A DNA stretch of 61,418 bases from a virus: positions 1 to 61,418 of IMG/VR virus record IMGVR_UViG_3300034110_000167; one strand, written 5' to 3'. A program made the position numbers and the translations under genes. Shown here piece after piece: positions 17,043 to 28,600 of the stretch. The notes beneath the pieces are model-generated. The model saw only the letters and a list, made by a program, of their open reading frames with translations. It did no database searches and was not told the DNA's origin. Position 1 is the first letter of the stretch; every line of letters starts with the position of its first letter.

Positions 17043-17722
17043 TGAAATTTACTAAAAGAGGTTCTTTCAAAAAGAACTATGGTGGCGGTGGCGGTGGCCC
17101 AACTACTACGACTTCTGAGAGTATTCCAAGTTGGGCAAGACCTTACTTCGAAAATGTAGGTAGAGCTTCTGAGTCAGCTTATGCAAGCGGCGCATTAGGT
17201 CGGGTAGCTGGACCCTCAGAAAACCAAAAAAACGCTTTTGGCATGGGTAGTACTATTAGAGATGTTGGCACAAGTGGGTTAACTAGTTTATCAGATCAAC
17301 AAAACCGTTTAACCGATATGGCAAAAACAGGTGGTGCAAATGAATTAAAAGATGCTTTAGCTTTAGATGTTGGTATGTCTAATGCAGATATCTCAAACAA
17401 GTTTGGTGCATCAGGTACTTTAGGTTCTGCAAGACAACTTCTTGCATCTAAGACCTCGGAAGATGCTGCTAAAGCTAAGTTTGCACAACAAGTAATTACT
17501 AATAAGAGTGCTGCAGAACAAGCACTAGGTAGCTCTATTGGGCAGGGTGTATCAACCGCTGGTACTACCACTTCTAACTTAGCTAACATTGGTAATCAAG
17601 AGAGAGGTATTGCACAACAAGAAGCTGATTCTGCTTGGCAAGCATTACAAAGATATTCATCTTCTATCTATGGCAATCCTGCAAGACAACAAGCCGTTCA
17701 ATCAGGTGGAGGTGGAAAATAA
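17042..17722 (+). CDS. Internal virion (ejection) protein, gp14-like
   Basis: The 226-aa protein has a Gly-rich N-terminus followed by TTTSESIPSWARPYFENVGR (about residues 20-40). I know this motif from internal core or DNA-ejection proteins of podoviruses. The rest is Ala/Ser/Gly/Gln-rich and helical, ending in a Gly tail. It begins the run of internal virion genes leading to the large ejected proteins. In T7 the equivalent, gp14, forms the outer-membrane part of the ejection channel. Confidence 0.7.
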   Translation: MKFTKRGSFKKNYGGGGGGPTTTTSESIPSWARPYFENVGRASESAYASGALGRVAGPSENQKNAFGMGSTIRDVGTSGLTSLSDQQNRLTDMAKTGGANELKDALALDVGMSNADISNKFGASGTLGSARQLLASKTSEDAAKAKFAQQVITNKSAAEQALGSSIGQGVSTAGTTTSNLANIGNQERGIAQQEADSAWQALQRYSSSIYGNPARQQAVQSGGGGK

Positions 17723-18009
17723 TGAGTGGAGCATCACCTAATGAAGTTCAAAATTTTGTTAATCAAAAATTTGGAGTAAATGCACCTTTAGCCCAAGTAC
17801 CTTCTGAGGCTGGCACTCTTGCAGGAATACCTGTAATGCAGTCTAGCACAAATGTACCTATTACGCAAGGTGAAACCTTTTTAAAGCCGTATGAAACTAC
17901 TGCTGCTAAACAGGCAATGACAGAAACATCTGGTGGCAAAGGTGCTGGGGCTCCTATAGCCCAACAAAGCAACAGACCCACTGGTAACGCTTATGAAATG
18001 AATACTTAA
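17722..18009 (+). CDS. Small internal virion-region protein, 95 aa
   Basis: The ATG at 17722 shares a base with the upstream stop (TAATG). The product is low-complexity and polar (MSGASPNEVQNFVNQKFGVN, Pro/Thr/Gln-rich later), probably disordered. It lies between two internal virion genes and ends one base before the next start. No domain is recognised. A minor virion component is likely by context. Confidence 0.6.
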   Translation: MSGASPNEVQNFVNQKFGVNAPLAQVPSEAGTLAGIPVMQSSTNVPITQGETFLKPYETTAAKQAMTETSGGKGAGAPIAQQSNRPTGNAYEMNT

Positions 18010-18558
18010 ATGGCACAATATCAAGATCCGTGGTCATGGGTTGACCAACAAAAACCTTCCGCGCCCTTAGCTGCTCAAATCCAACCATCAGCACCAGAAC
18101 AAGTGTCTCCTTTATATGTTCAACCAGAACAAGACCCTATGGAACAACAGCTACAAAGTATGGCTATGGGTAAAGGAGTTGAGGCGGTTGGTAAAGGTTT
18201 AGATACTGGTTACAAAGCTTATCAGGCAGGACAAGCAGCTTCTGCAATGGCACCTTTATCAGCTAATGCTGTTATTGGTTCAGCTGCACCTGCTATGAGT
18301 GTTGCACCTGTTATTGCCACACCCGCTACAGCTGCACTAACCGGAACCGCTGCTGCAAGTGGTGCTCCACTGTTAGCTGCTGCTCCGGCAATGTCTACTG
18401 CAGCAGGTGCCGCGCTAGGTGCTGGTGGTACAGCTGCTGCTGCACCATTGGCTACGGGTGCTGCTATGGCTGGCGGTGAAGCTGCATTAGCTGCCTTGGG
18501 TCCAGTAGGTTGGGCAATAGGCGCTGGTTTACTGGCCAAAAAATTAGGAATTTTTTAA
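18010..18558 (+). CDS. Ala-rich hydrophobic internal virion protein, 182 aa
   Basis: After a Gln/Pro-rich N-terminus, residues about 75-180 consist mainly of Ala, Gly, Val, Met and Pro. They form long glycine-zipper-like hydrophobic stretches ending in GWAIGAGLLAKKLGIF. Such stretches insert into membranes and are typical of ejection proteins that line the trans-envelope channel. The low complexity also produces an antisense open frame that I disregard. It is followed after 9 bases by the 975-aa protein. Confidence 0.65.
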   Translation: MAQYQDPWSWVDQQKPSAPLAAQIQPSAPEQVSPLYVQPEQDPMEQQLQSMAMGKGVEAVGKGLDTGYKAYQAGQAASAMAPLSANAVIGSAAPAMSVAPVIATPATAALTGTAAASGAPLLAAAPAMSTAAGAALGAGGTAAAAPLATGAAMAGGEAALAALGPVGWAIGAGLLAKKLGIF

Positions 18559-18567
18559 GGAGTCTTT

Positions 18568-21495
18568 ATGGGACCATTATCTATGTCTGCAAAGCAGCAT
18601 CGTGAATATCTTAAGCTACAATCTGAAGAACAAAGAAAACAAGCTAAGATGCAACAAGACGAAAGTCGTAAACAACAACTGCATGAAATTAAGCTTCAAG
18701 AAGCTGCTGCTAAGGCTAACCAAGGTATTGGTCATAAAGAAAATCTTCATGCAGCTAAACTAAATGATCTGGGTATTAAAGCACCCAGACTAAATAAACA
18801 AAAATTAGGTATCCCTAGCCAGAATCCTTTGGCAGGGGCAGGAGTATTAGGTCGAGGTCAAAAGAACCTATATGCCGAAGGTACCGATACAGTACCCGCC
18901 ATGTTAACTCCCGGTGAAGCTGTCATTCCAGAACCTGCTGCACAGAACCCTGCTAATAAGCCTATTATTAAAGCCTTAGTTGAAGAAGGTCGTGCTAAGA
19001 ATCAATTAAAAGATGGTACAGATTACGTACAAGAACAAGTACAGCCTTTAGTTAGTAATGATCCAAGATTAGGATATACAGCTCCTATGTATAACGGTAA
19101 GTACGTTGAGAATATTCCTACACGTAGCAATAATCCGGGTAACTTAATGTATGCAGGTCAGCCTAATGCTATTCCCGGTACTCCTAAAAAAGGTGGAGGT
19201 AGTTTTGCTTTGTTTGCTAATCCACAAGCAGGTGTTGAAGCCTTAGAGCGCCAAATTACATTAAACACTCAGGAACGTGGTCAGAATATCCAACAAATGA
19301 TGGCTAAGTACGCTCCTAAAAGTGAAAATAAAACTTCTAAGTATGTTAAAGACCTCTCAAAAGACCTAGGTATTAGTCCTACTGCAAAGGTTCCTGCAAA
19401 TAAAGTACCCGAGTTAGCTCGTGCTATTAGTAAGCATGAAGGTTATAAAGGTGAGTACTATGCTGACGGTACAATAGATGTTCAACACTACAATGATGGT
19501 ACCGAAAGCGTAAGTTGGTTTGATAAAGCCCTTAACTTTATTGCTGGTCAAAAACCTGAAGTTCCACCTGTAGAAGTTGTTGAAGCCCCTAAAATGCCTA
19601 ACCCTCAGACTAATCAAGAACGTAAATTAACCGTAGCTGAGAGGCATAATAATCCCGGTAATTTAATTTTTGTTAAACAAGCAGGTGCTGAACAAGGGGA
19701 ACCTAAACAGGGTGGTGGTTATTGGGCAAAGTTTCCCGACTACAATACAGGTCGTAAAGCTTTAGAAAGCCAAATTAATCTAGATACTCAAGAACGTAGT
19801 ATGAATTTAAGTGATTTTATGGAAAAGTATGCACCACGTAAGGATAAAAATGATACTGATGCTTACGTTGCTACTATTGCAAAAGACTTAGGCATTGACC
19901 CCAAAGGCAAAGTACCTGCAGAACTTATTCCTAAGCTAGCAGACACTATTACTCGTGTGGAGAGCGACGGTAAGTATGCTGTACCAACCGAAACTAAACA
20001 GATTCCCGGTGGTGGCTTTGCTACTAACGCCGGTGGTGCTGCATTTGGTAATCCCAATATTACCCGTGAAGCTGCTTTATCTGTACCAAGACAACAGGCT
20101 ATTGCCCGTGGTGAGTATGTTCCTGTTCCTGATAAAACTCAAACAACTTCAGCAATGAAGGAAAAATACCCACAAGGTATTCCTGTCACACCTGCTCAAG
20201 TAGCTGAATCAAGAACTGCTAAGGAAGTTCCTCAAGTAGAAACACAAGCACCTAGTTTACTAGAAACAAAACCCCAAGAAGCTAATAAAGTCATTGCTGA
20301 AGTATCACAAAGTAATGCGGATATTATTAAAGGCTTTATTAATGATCCTGGGTTTAATCAGATTAAAGACCCTGAAGAAAAGAAGTCATGGTTAGAAAAT
20401 GCTATTTCTTCTGTGTATGGTCCAACAGGTGTATTTAGTAATGCTGAACTAGCTCGGTTTGCTGTTATTGCTGCTGGTGGTTTATTAACTGGTGGTTCTG
20501 TAGGTGGTTCTTTAAAGTATGCTGGCTTAGATGCGCTTAAATCTGCCGATGCAAGACGTGCTCAACAAGGTGCTCGTGCTGCTGAAGAATTAAAGAACAC
20601 TCGTGAACTAACTGAACGATTAGACAGCGACTATAGAACTGCATTAGGTGAAAATGTTCCTGCAACTGTAAGGGAAAGAGCAGTTTTACTGTATCAAGAT
20701 GCTAAAACACCTGAACAGAAAAGAGCTGTTATCCAATTACTAAAAATGAACAAGTCTACCGAAGATACTACTGGTGCAGGTAAACCCGGTAATGTAAGTC
20801 AAGGTTTCTTTGATGGTAAGCCAATGAATTTCCGTAATCAAGCAGGTAATGTTCAAAGGGTTAATGCAAAAGGTGAATGGGAAAATATTCCTCCTGCTGA
20901 ATTAAAACGATTTGAGAACAAAGAACAATACGATACTAATCGTAAACAAATGCTTGACTCTACCGTAAATAGAATTACTCCTTATCTAAAAGACCTTAAC
21001 AAAGGTGATAAGAATTATAGTGCAAAAGATGATGCTCAAGCTGTTGCTGAATCACTTGCATTATTAAAAGAGGATCTTGGCCCTAATATCTCTGCAACAT
21101 CGTTTGCTAAAATGTCTGAAAATACTATCCGTTCAGCTACTGAAGCTGCTAAAGCTAATGGTACTAAATTGACTGAAGAGGGTATTCGTAAACAATTTTT
21201 TGGTAACGCTGTTATTGAAACTAAAATGGTTACGGGTAATAAAGAAATGTATATGTCTAAGGATAATAAAGGTAAGTTCATTTTACCATCCGCACCTTAT
21301 CAAGCAGCTTTGGGTTCTGCTATGGAAACATACAAGAAACAAGGTATTGATTTAGGTGAGGCTAGTAATGCCCTTGAAAAGAAATTCAATAGCTTACCTA
21401 CAGAAACTAGGAAGAAGTTTACACAGATGTCTGCTGGTGCTCCCGGCTCAACACCTATGCTATTGTGGCTACAACAAACAGGTGGCACAAACTAA
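18568..21495 (+). CDS. Internal virion protein with duplicated NPGN (lysozyme-like) domain, 975 aa
   Basis: The N-terminal part is charged and helical (about residues 8-60). Then comes GTDTVPAMLTPGEAVIP (105-121), a motif shared by many phage virion proteins. A domain of about 110 residues occurs twice, at about 185-297 and 355-470. Each copy has an NNPGNL core, a KGGG or QGGG turn, an aromatic strand, ERQITLNTQERG or its counterpart, and KDLGI. NPGN-type domains occur in virion-associated muralytic proteins, so local peptidoglycan opening is plausible. Residues about 555-975 are helical with a hydrophobic segment near 625-650. It is the middle member of the ejection-protein set. Confidence 0.72.
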   Translation: MGPLSMSAKQHREYLKLQSEEQRKQAKMQQDESRKQQLHEIKLQEAAAKANQGIGHKENLHAAKLNDLGIKAPRLNKQKLGIPSQNPLAGAGVLGRGQKNLYAEGTDTVPAMLTPGEAVIPEPAAQNPANKPIIKALVEEGRAKNQLKDGTDYVQEQVQPLVSNDPRLGYTAPMYNGKYVENIPTRSNNPGNLMYAGQPNAIPGTPKKGGGSFALFANPQAGVEALERQITLNTQERGQNIQQMMAKYAPKSENKTSKYVKDLSKDLGISPTAKVPANKVPELARAISKHEGYKGEYYADGTIDVQHYNDGTESVSWFDKALNFIAGQKPEVPPVEVVEAPKMPNPQTNQERKLTVAERHNNPGNLIFVKQAGAEQGEPKQGGGYWAKFPDYNTGRKALESQINLDTQERSMNLSDFMEKYAPRKDKNDTDAYVATIAKDLGIDPKGKVPAELIPKLADTITRVESDGKYAVPTETKQIPGGGFATNAGGAAFGNPNITREAALSVPRQQAIARGEYVPVPDKTQTTSAMKEKYPQGIPVTPAQVAESRTAKEVPQVETQAPSLLETKPQEANKVIAEVSQSNADIIKGFINDPGFNQIKDPEEKKSWLENAISSVYGPTGVFSNAELARFAVIAAGGLLTGGSVGGSLKYAGLDALKSADARRAQQGARAAEELKNTRELTERLDSDYRTALGENVPATVRERAVLLYQDAKTPEQKRAVIQLLKMNKSTEDTTGAGKPGNVSQGFFDGKPMNFRNQAGNVQRVNAKGEWENIPPAELKRFENKEQYDTNRKQMLDSTVNRITPYLKDLNKGDKNYSAKDDAQAVAESLALLKEDLGPNISATSFAKMSENTIRSATEAAKANGTKLTEEGIRKQFFGNAVIETKMVTGNKEMYMSKDNKGKFILPSAPYQAALGSAMETYKKQGIDLGEASNALEKKFNSLPTETRKKFTQMSAGAPGSTPMLLWLQQTGGTN

Positions 21496-21511
21496 TTAAC
21501 ATGAGGAATCT

Positions 21512-24500
21512 ATGAGTACATTAGAAGAAGATGCAAGGCTATTAGCCGAATCTAAAAAGCAACAACCCGGTTCTCCGGTTACAACTATTGATGACAAACC
21601 TGTAGGTTCCCCTGTTAAAGTTATTGACCCTGATACTATCAGAGTTGGTCAAGAATCATACCGTCTCAGAGGCTTTAATGCCCCGGAAACAGCGAAGTTC
21701 CAAGGCGGTATATTTGTGCCTAACCAAGTAGCCAATGATACATCCCAACAAGATGTTAACACTATTGCAACTCTTGGTGGTTACACTAATCTAGCAACAG
21801 AGGGTCGTGACCCTTATGGTCGTGTATTAGCTAAACAGACTAACCGTATTGGTGAATCATTAGGTGATACACTTACTGCATTAGGTTTGCAAAGAACTAA
21901 CTTACATAGTACAGATGCAGCTGTTCAAAAGAACGCTACACTAGGTGCTATCTCCAGAGTTCTACCTGAGCTAACTAATGCAGATCCAATGCTCCGTTAT
22001 GCCAGAGAAGCAAAAGAAAAGGCAATAGCAGATGCTGGTGGTAACCCTTTATACATTCCTAAAGTAAATGTACATGATGAAAAAATGTATGCTGCTTTTA
22101 AAAACTCTACTGGTATCCCTGCTGTAAAAGAAGAAGTGGAAGAAGTAGCAAGGCTTGAAAAGATTCTCAAAGAAGAACAATTAAAACCTGAGACAAGAAA
22201 GAATTTACAAGCTAAACTAGAACAGTCTAAACAAAGATTATTTTTAGCTGCAACTACGCCTGATATTGTTGGTGGTACACTTGTCAGAAATTCTGATCGT
22301 AATATTATGAATCAGGCCCATGACCAGTTTGATACTACCCTACACAGAGCAGCATTAGATATGTACAAAGGTCTTGGTGGTATTCTTCAATTATCCGGTG
22401 ACAAAACTGAATGGGAATGGTTATCAACTAAGGGTCAGGAGATAGTAAGAGAAACAAAGATGAAGCAAGATAACCTTGCCGATACTCTAACTTCTTTTAA
22501 GGACATTCGTACCAATGATCCTTGGACAGCTATTAAAGATACAGCGACTTACTCAACAAACCTTATTGCAGGTACATTACCTAGTATGGCTTTGTTACTG
22601 GCTTCTACTGCTGCCACTGGTGGTACTAACCTACCAGCATTAGCTGCTTACGGTTTATCTACGGTACCTCCTGCTATTATGTACTCAGGCAGCTTCTATG
22701 CTGATCAACCTGACGACAAGAAAAATGCTGAATTAGCTTTGGTGCTAGGTCTTGGTTCTGCTGTATTAGACCGAGTTGGTCTTGATGGTATGATGATGAG
22801 TGGTAATATTCTCACCAAATCTGGTAGAGAAGAAGTTGTTAATGCATTGGTACAAGCAGGTAAAGCAGCTACACCTCAAGAAGCTATGTCTATGATTGAA
22901 ATAGCTACTAAACGTGAGTTGGTGGATATGTCTAAGGCAGGTGCTGCGTTAGCTAAGTCACAATACGCTTCTACCGAAGCTGCCTTACGTGGTTTAGGTA
23001 AACTAACTACGGCTACTGGTGGTGAAGCTTCTACCGAAAGTGCTCAACAGTACTTAGAAATGATGGCTACTACTGGTGCATGGAATACTGATATTCAATA
23101 CGAGCGTAACTTTTATCAGAACCTTATGGATGCTGCTATTGGTGGTGGTACTATGGGTGGTATGTTCCAAACAGTGGGCCAATTAAAAGATGCTGCACAG
23201 TGGCAGTCATTAGGTAATGCCAGAGAAGTTTACAATCAACAACTTACAGAAGCACAAACATTTAACAATGACCAACTATTAAGAGTACGTGAAGGTGATC
23301 CAACAGCGTATGCAAGTACAGTTGAAATGGCTCGTGGGGTTAAGTCACAACCGACAAACACTCCTGTGCCTGATCTCAAATCACTACCTGCTTTAGAAGG
23401 TGCTTGGAATGGATTTAAATCTATTGTTACTGATCCCGGTAGGTTGTTAAGGCAATTAGTTGAAACCGCTATCCCTAGTATTACTAAAGAAGACGGTACA
23501 TTTAAAACAAACCTAGGTTATCTTAAGTCTATTATTGGTGGTAAAGGTATTTTACCCGGTGATAACTATGCTGGATTTAAGCAAAGATTAATGGGTAATT
23601 GGTCTGGTAATACTGCTGAGGAATTAGCAAGTAATTTAGGCACTAACGTATCTAACGCTAATAGAATGGCAAAGGAAGCTTGGCAAAACTACTGGTCTAA
23701 AGATCAAGAACTACCACAAACAACTAAAGAAAATATTGAGCTTCAAAACTGGAAGAACAACTTAGATACTGTTATGAATAAAATGAGAACTGAAGTTTCT
23801 CGTTTTAATACAACTAGTTCTGATCTTGATTCTGTTAATCCTTTGTTTGAGTCAGCCACTATTCATCCTGCTACACTAAACCGTAACAGAGAAGCAGTTA
23901 TCAATACTATGGTAGCTAATGGTAGTACAAGAAGACAGGCCCAAGAAGCATTAGAGAATGTTGTTTCAGGTGACCCAGACAAGGCAAAGCCAGCAAGAGA
24001 CTGGATGTCTAGGTATGGTGTTTTTAGTGACCCCAAATTGAATAATGTTTTTGAAACAAACTTATTTAATAGCATGGAGAACCTGAAAGAAAACGTAGCT
24101 AATAGGATTGCCCATGAAGTATTCTTAGGTGAAAACGGTAAAGTACTTTCTAAGTTACTAACTCAAGCTAAAGCTAATGGTGAGTTTGATTCTGAGCAAG
24201 AATACATGGACACTGTAAAGAACGTTCGTGATTGGTATGATATTGTTACGGGCCAGTATAACCCTTTAACTAAATACCCTAAGTTAGAGAAAATGCTTGG
24301 TTGGGGTACTACCTTAACTATGTTAGCTTCTTTAGGTAAAGCTGCTATTAGCTCTCAAGCTGAGGTTGCTATGTCTACACTAGGTACTAATGGTAATCAG
24401 GTTAAAAACCAATTGGCATTGTACGCAAAAACATTGGCCTCAGAACTTCGTAGTGACCTGAGTGGTGGTGCTTCTTTTGCAACTGCTAGTTTAGGTATTG

Positions 24501-25693
24501 CTTACACAAGGTATAGTCCACATGCTGCTATCAATACAAAGATTGAAAAGCTACAAAAAGAATTAGACATTGCTCAACAAAGTAATGATACTAAAACTTA
24601 TGAAAGAATTTCTAAAGAAGTTTCCGACCTCCACAGAAAAGCTTTTGGCAGATCATTGTTTGAAACCTTAGGTTATAATGAAACCGGATACAACACACAA
24701 GCTAAGTTTGAATTACCTAACAGTAATATGAGAAAGACTATGCAAGTGTTTGCTGCTATTATTGGCTTGAGAGCTACTACCGACTCTGTTCGTATTGCTT
24801 CTTTGGCTTTTGCCTCTGATGCAGTTATTACTAAGCTACAATCGCTAAGAGCTATTCCAGCGGAAGATCGGGTAACAGCGTTAACTACTGGTCGTGGTTT
24901 AGATAATCAACAAGGCCAAGCTCTTAAGGAACTTCAAGAGTCAGGCATGGATGTTCTAGGTGTTATAGAAGTACTAGACAATATGGAATCAATGAATCTT
25001 GATCCGTATGACTTCTTCTCTGAACAGAACCTAACTAAAGACGGTTATCCAGCTAATACACAAGCTAAGTTCCTACAAGAAAATATTCTTACGACTATTG
25101 GTAATATGACTGATGGTAAGATAGCTAACCCACAAGCGCATAATTTACCTAAGTATTACCATGATCCACGGCTACGTATAATTACTGCAATGACTCGCTT
25201 TATTGCAACCTTGCATGCAACTGTGCTACCAAAACTATACAGAAACTATATCCTAAATGGCGATGCTGGTATGCGTTACCAAGCCTTTAGTGTTGTTGCT
25301 ATGTCTATTATGTTCTCAATGTTAGCTAACATGATCAAAGATGAATTGTCCTATGGTGAAGAAAACCCTTATATTAAGGGTAAAGTAGCTAATGCACAAA
25401 GAACATTATATGGTTCTGGTTTATTAGGTCAGTATGAAAAGTTAGTAGATGGCATTATGCCATTGTATCCAGATAAGAAACCTTCTGTATTGGATAATCC
25501 TGTAAGATGGTCTTATGAAACGTTAAAAGATATTTCACCAGTTGTATCTTGGGCAGATAAGCCTGTTCAAGGTGCATACAAATTAAGTCAGGGAGATACT
25601 GCAGGTGGCGTTGCTCAACTAGTTAGAGCTGCACCCGTTGTAGGTAGTTTCCCTATTGTAGCTAATAAAGCAAAAGAAGCTTTAAAGGAGTAA
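21512..25693 (+). CDS. Large internal virion protein with N-terminal staphylococcal-nuclease-like domain, 1393 aa
   Basis: Residues about 20-115 look like an SNase/TNase domain: [11 protein letters not shown] with Asp41, [11 protein letters not shown] with Arg51 and Glu59, and [10 protein letters not shown] with Arg104. The aspartate expected in the RGFDAPET-type motif is Asn56, so activity may be altered. The rest is long, helical and Ala/Thr/Gln-rich, with hydrophobic stretches at about 355-400, as in T7 gp15/gp16-class ejection proteins. Position between two other very large virion genes supports ejection with the DNA. The nuclease-like fold could bind or cut nucleic acid during entry. Confidence 0.72.
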   Translation: MSTLEEDARLLAESKKQQPGSPVTTIDDKPVGSPVKVIDPDTIRVGQESYRLRGFNAPETAKFQGGIFVPNQVANDTSQQDVNTIATLGGYTNLATEGRDPYGRVLAKQTNRIGESLGDTLTALGLQRTNLHSTDAAVQKNATLGAISRVLPELTNADPMLRYAREAKEKAIADAGGNPLYIPKVNVHDEKMYAAFKNSTGIPAVKEEVEEVARLEKILKEEQLKPETRKNLQAKLEQSKQRLFLAATTPDIVGGTLVRNSDRNIMNQAHDQFDTTLHRAALDMYKGLGGILQLSGDKTEWEWLSTKGQEIVRETKMKQDNLADTLTSFKDIRTNDPWTAIKDTATYSTNLIAGTLPSMALLLASTAATGGTNLPALAAYGLSTVPPAIMYSGSFYADQPDDKKNAELALVLGLGSAVLDRVGLDGMMMSGNILTKSGREEVVNALVQAGKAATPQEAMSMIEIATKRELVDMSKAGAALAKSQYASTEAALRGLGKLTTATGGEASTESAQQYLEMMATTGAWNTDIQYERNFYQNLMDAAIGGGTMGGMFQTVGQLKDAAQWQSLGNAREVYNQQLTEAQTFNNDQLLRVREGDPTAYASTVEMARGVKSQPTNTPVPDLKSLPALEGAWNGFKSIVTDPGRLLRQLVETAIPSITKEDGTFKTNLGYLKSIIGGKGILPGDNYAGFKQRLMGNWSGNTAEELASNLGTNVSNANRMAKEAWQNYWSKDQELPQTTKENIELQNWKNNLDTVMNKMRTEVSRFNTTSSDLDSVNPLFESATIHPATLNRNREAVINTMVANGSTRRQAQEALENVVSGDPDKAKPARDWMSRYGVFSDPKLNNVFETNLFNSMENLKENVANRIAHEVFLGENGKVLSKLLTQAKANGEFDSEQEYMDTVKNVRDWYDIVTGQYNPLTKYPKLEKMLGWGTTLTMLASLGKAAISSQAEVAMSTLGTNGNQVKNQLALYAKTLASELRSDLSGGASFATASLGIAYTRYSPHAAINTKIEKLQKELDIAQQSNDTKTYERISKEVSDLHRKAFGRSLFETLGYNETGYNTQAKFELPNSNMRKTMQVFAAIIGLRATTDSVRIASLAFASDAVITKLQSLRAIPAEDRVTALTTGRGLDNQQGQALKELQESGMDVLGVIEVLDNMESMNLDPYDFFSEQNLTKDGYPANTQAKFLQENILTTIGNMTDGKIANPQAHNLPKYYHDPRLRIITAMTRFIATLHATVLPKLYRNYILNGDAGMRYQAFSVVAMSIMFSMLANMIKDELSYGEENPYIKGKVANAQRTLYGSGLLGQYEKLVDGIMPLYPDKKPSVLDNPVRWSYETLKDISPVVSWADKPVQGAYKLSQGDTAGGVAQLVRAAPVVGSFPIVANKAKEALKE

Positions 25694-25699
25694 ATATAA

Positions 25700-28600
25700 A
25701 TGGCAATTCAAACTAAAGTCGCACCTTTAGGTAGCCCGAAGTCTGGTCTTTCATTAGATCAAATGTTAGCATTACAAGGTCAAACTACAGCGGCTATGGG
25801 CACAGTACCAGCACCTGTAGAAGATCCAAGAGCCACTGTACAAGCTACAGTGGATCAGTATATGCCAGACCCAATGGCTATTCCACAACCAACTGCACCT
25901 TCAGAAGAAGTTCTTGCATCAACACCGACTATCAGAACATACGAAGATATTGCTCGTGCATCTGGTTCTCAGTTCGGTGCTCGTCCAGTAGAAGAACCTG
26001 TATTGGATGCTCAGGGTAATCCTGTAGTAGACCCCATGACAGGTATGCCCCAAATGAGGGTTATTACTCCGGAAGATTATGCGAATCAGCAGTCCATTGA
26101 AAAGGCTTCTCAGCTAAACACAATGGAAGCTATGGAAGGTATGGCTCAAGACCCTTACGGTCAAGCTAAAGACGCTACCTCCGCATTGTTGTCTGGTAAA
26201 CAAGACTCAATGTTCAATGCTTCAGCACGAGACGTTGCAAAGTCTTCTATGGATGAAGACACCATTGATAGATATTCTGACAAAACCGCTACTGCTTTGG
26301 CCACTATTGTTTCTCAAACCAATGATGCCTTGTTTACTGCTAATGCACGTATCAAGAGTGAAATGAAAGGTGCTGACGGTAGCTCTGTCCTTATTGCTGC
26401 TGGTCTTAAAGCAGCTGCTGAAGATGGTTTTAGTTCTCCGGAAGAGTTGGCTGACCTAGGTTTAGTCTTTGGCGTTGCCTTAGCTAAGTCTGCTTCACAG
26501 GGCAAAGTAGAAAAGGGTGAGAAAGAAGGTACAGGTAAAGTAATGTCTGAGTCAGGCGCATCAGTTGATGATGCTACCTACATGCTTGACTTTATTAATT
26601 CTATTAAACACTTTGCTACCAATGGTCTTAACCGTATGGGTAAAAAGGTATCAGCCAAAGCTGTTAACGAAATGGCTAAGGCTGTAGCTATGGACGCTAT
26701 TGACCGTGGTGCTGTAAAGGTATTCCATATTGGTGATCGCCCTGTAGTTCAAATGAGTTCAGATATTAAAGATATTGCTCGTGACCTACAGATTGCTTCA
26801 GAAGCTTTAGTAGGTGACTACGGTCGTAGACGCTCTTCTTCTACACCTAACCGTAGTGGTACTTCCTTTGCCGCTAACAGACCCCAATTAACTAAGCGTT
26901 CTATTAAGAAAGGTGACTTAGTTACTACTGCTGCTGAAGCTACTAAAGACATTCTCGGTTCAGTTGGTTTAATGTTTGGTGCTAAAGATATTCAATACAA
27001 AGAGATTGAACTAGGTTTAGTTATGAGTCCTGAGTATCTTGAAAAAGACTCTCAAGGTAAAATTAAGTGGAGTAATCATTGGGCGGCCAAGCGTTTAGGA
27101 GTAAGTGAAAAAGATTTCAATGCAGCTAAAATGAAAACAAAGCCTGAGAAAGACTTTAATCCTGCAGACCCAGATGCTGTTAGACGCTTTGAGGCACAAC
27201 AGGAATACCAAGCAACAGAAGTTATTAATAACAAACTAAAGACCATTGAGTTTGATATTAAGAACGCTAAAAGTTCTCCCGGTATTCGTTACTCAGAATG
27301 GGTACACAGTTTATCTAACCAACGATTCTTCCCTAACAGCTTTGACGTAGACTACATGGGTTCCAAAAATGCAACTCGTGATATGCTAGGTTTTGCAGTT
27401 AAAGAATATGTTACTTCAGACATGTTGTTTGATCCACGTACAGTAGAAAACCTTAAGCAAAAAGCTATTGGTATCCTACGTATGCCCGGTGAAAAACAAA
27501 ATGAAGCTTTAGAAAAATTAACACCTTCTGAGCGTGGTGCTATTGGCACTATGCTTAATGCTGTTATTGGTTACTACTCTGCCGTTGAAGGTTCTAATCC
27601 TGACATTGTTAAGGAAGCACCCGCATCTATTGTATCTAAATATACACCTGCTATTGGTGATAAACTAGCTGAGGCTGGTAGAGACTATAATGCTTTCCTT
27701 GTTGATCCTATGAATGCCTCTGATAACATTCAGGAGCTATTAGCCGGTATGGAAAAAGGCGAATCTATGGGTTCTAAAAACCTGTGGGATGACATGTTTA
27801 ATCTAAAGGCTGCTTCACTCATTCCTGAAACAAAGCGTAAGCATATTCCATTAACTCACCATGCATTTGACGATGGTAATCAGAACGGTATTTTCTTACA
27901 GGCACTATTCTTTGGTAGTCCTGATAATGCTATTCGTCTGGGTACCTTTAATCCCTCATTGGATGACATGCGTGAGTACGCAATGAATACCATGATTGCT
28001 AATTTGGAAGAGAACTTAAAAGATAATATTGAGGCTAACGATGCCTTCAGAAATTTCTTTAAGGCCGTTAGAGATAAGCAAGGTAAAGCAGTTATGTCTA
28101 AAGATTTCTTCAAGAAACCTTTGATGCAGAATGCTTATGGTAAAGATGCCAGTATGTTTGGTGATATGATGGTTGAAATCTTAACCAACGTATACCCAGA
28201 TGAAGCACAACAATACTTATTGAACAGCAGTGTTTACAACCGTGATGTTGATAAAGCATCCTCAGCTTTGAGTGACGCATTAGAAAGCACTCTCAGAGAA
28301 GTTATTAACTCTAAATCAACACAAGTTCTTAAAGACATTGGCCGGTATACAGCTATCCTTAACCAAACAGTTATGATGCCTGGTATTACTGGCGACACCT
28401 ATGTGCTTACACCTGTAGAGGTTGTACCTATTAACAAAGCAAATGATAGTGGAGAAATCTTACCTATTAAGCTTGATGATGGTACTACTGTTATGGTTAA
28501 GTATAAGGCGTATGAGTCAGATACTTTTATTAACAGTGAAGGTCAAGAAGTAACTGTGGAGTCAAGTGCTATGGGCTACAGTCCTGCAGCAAGTAAAGGC

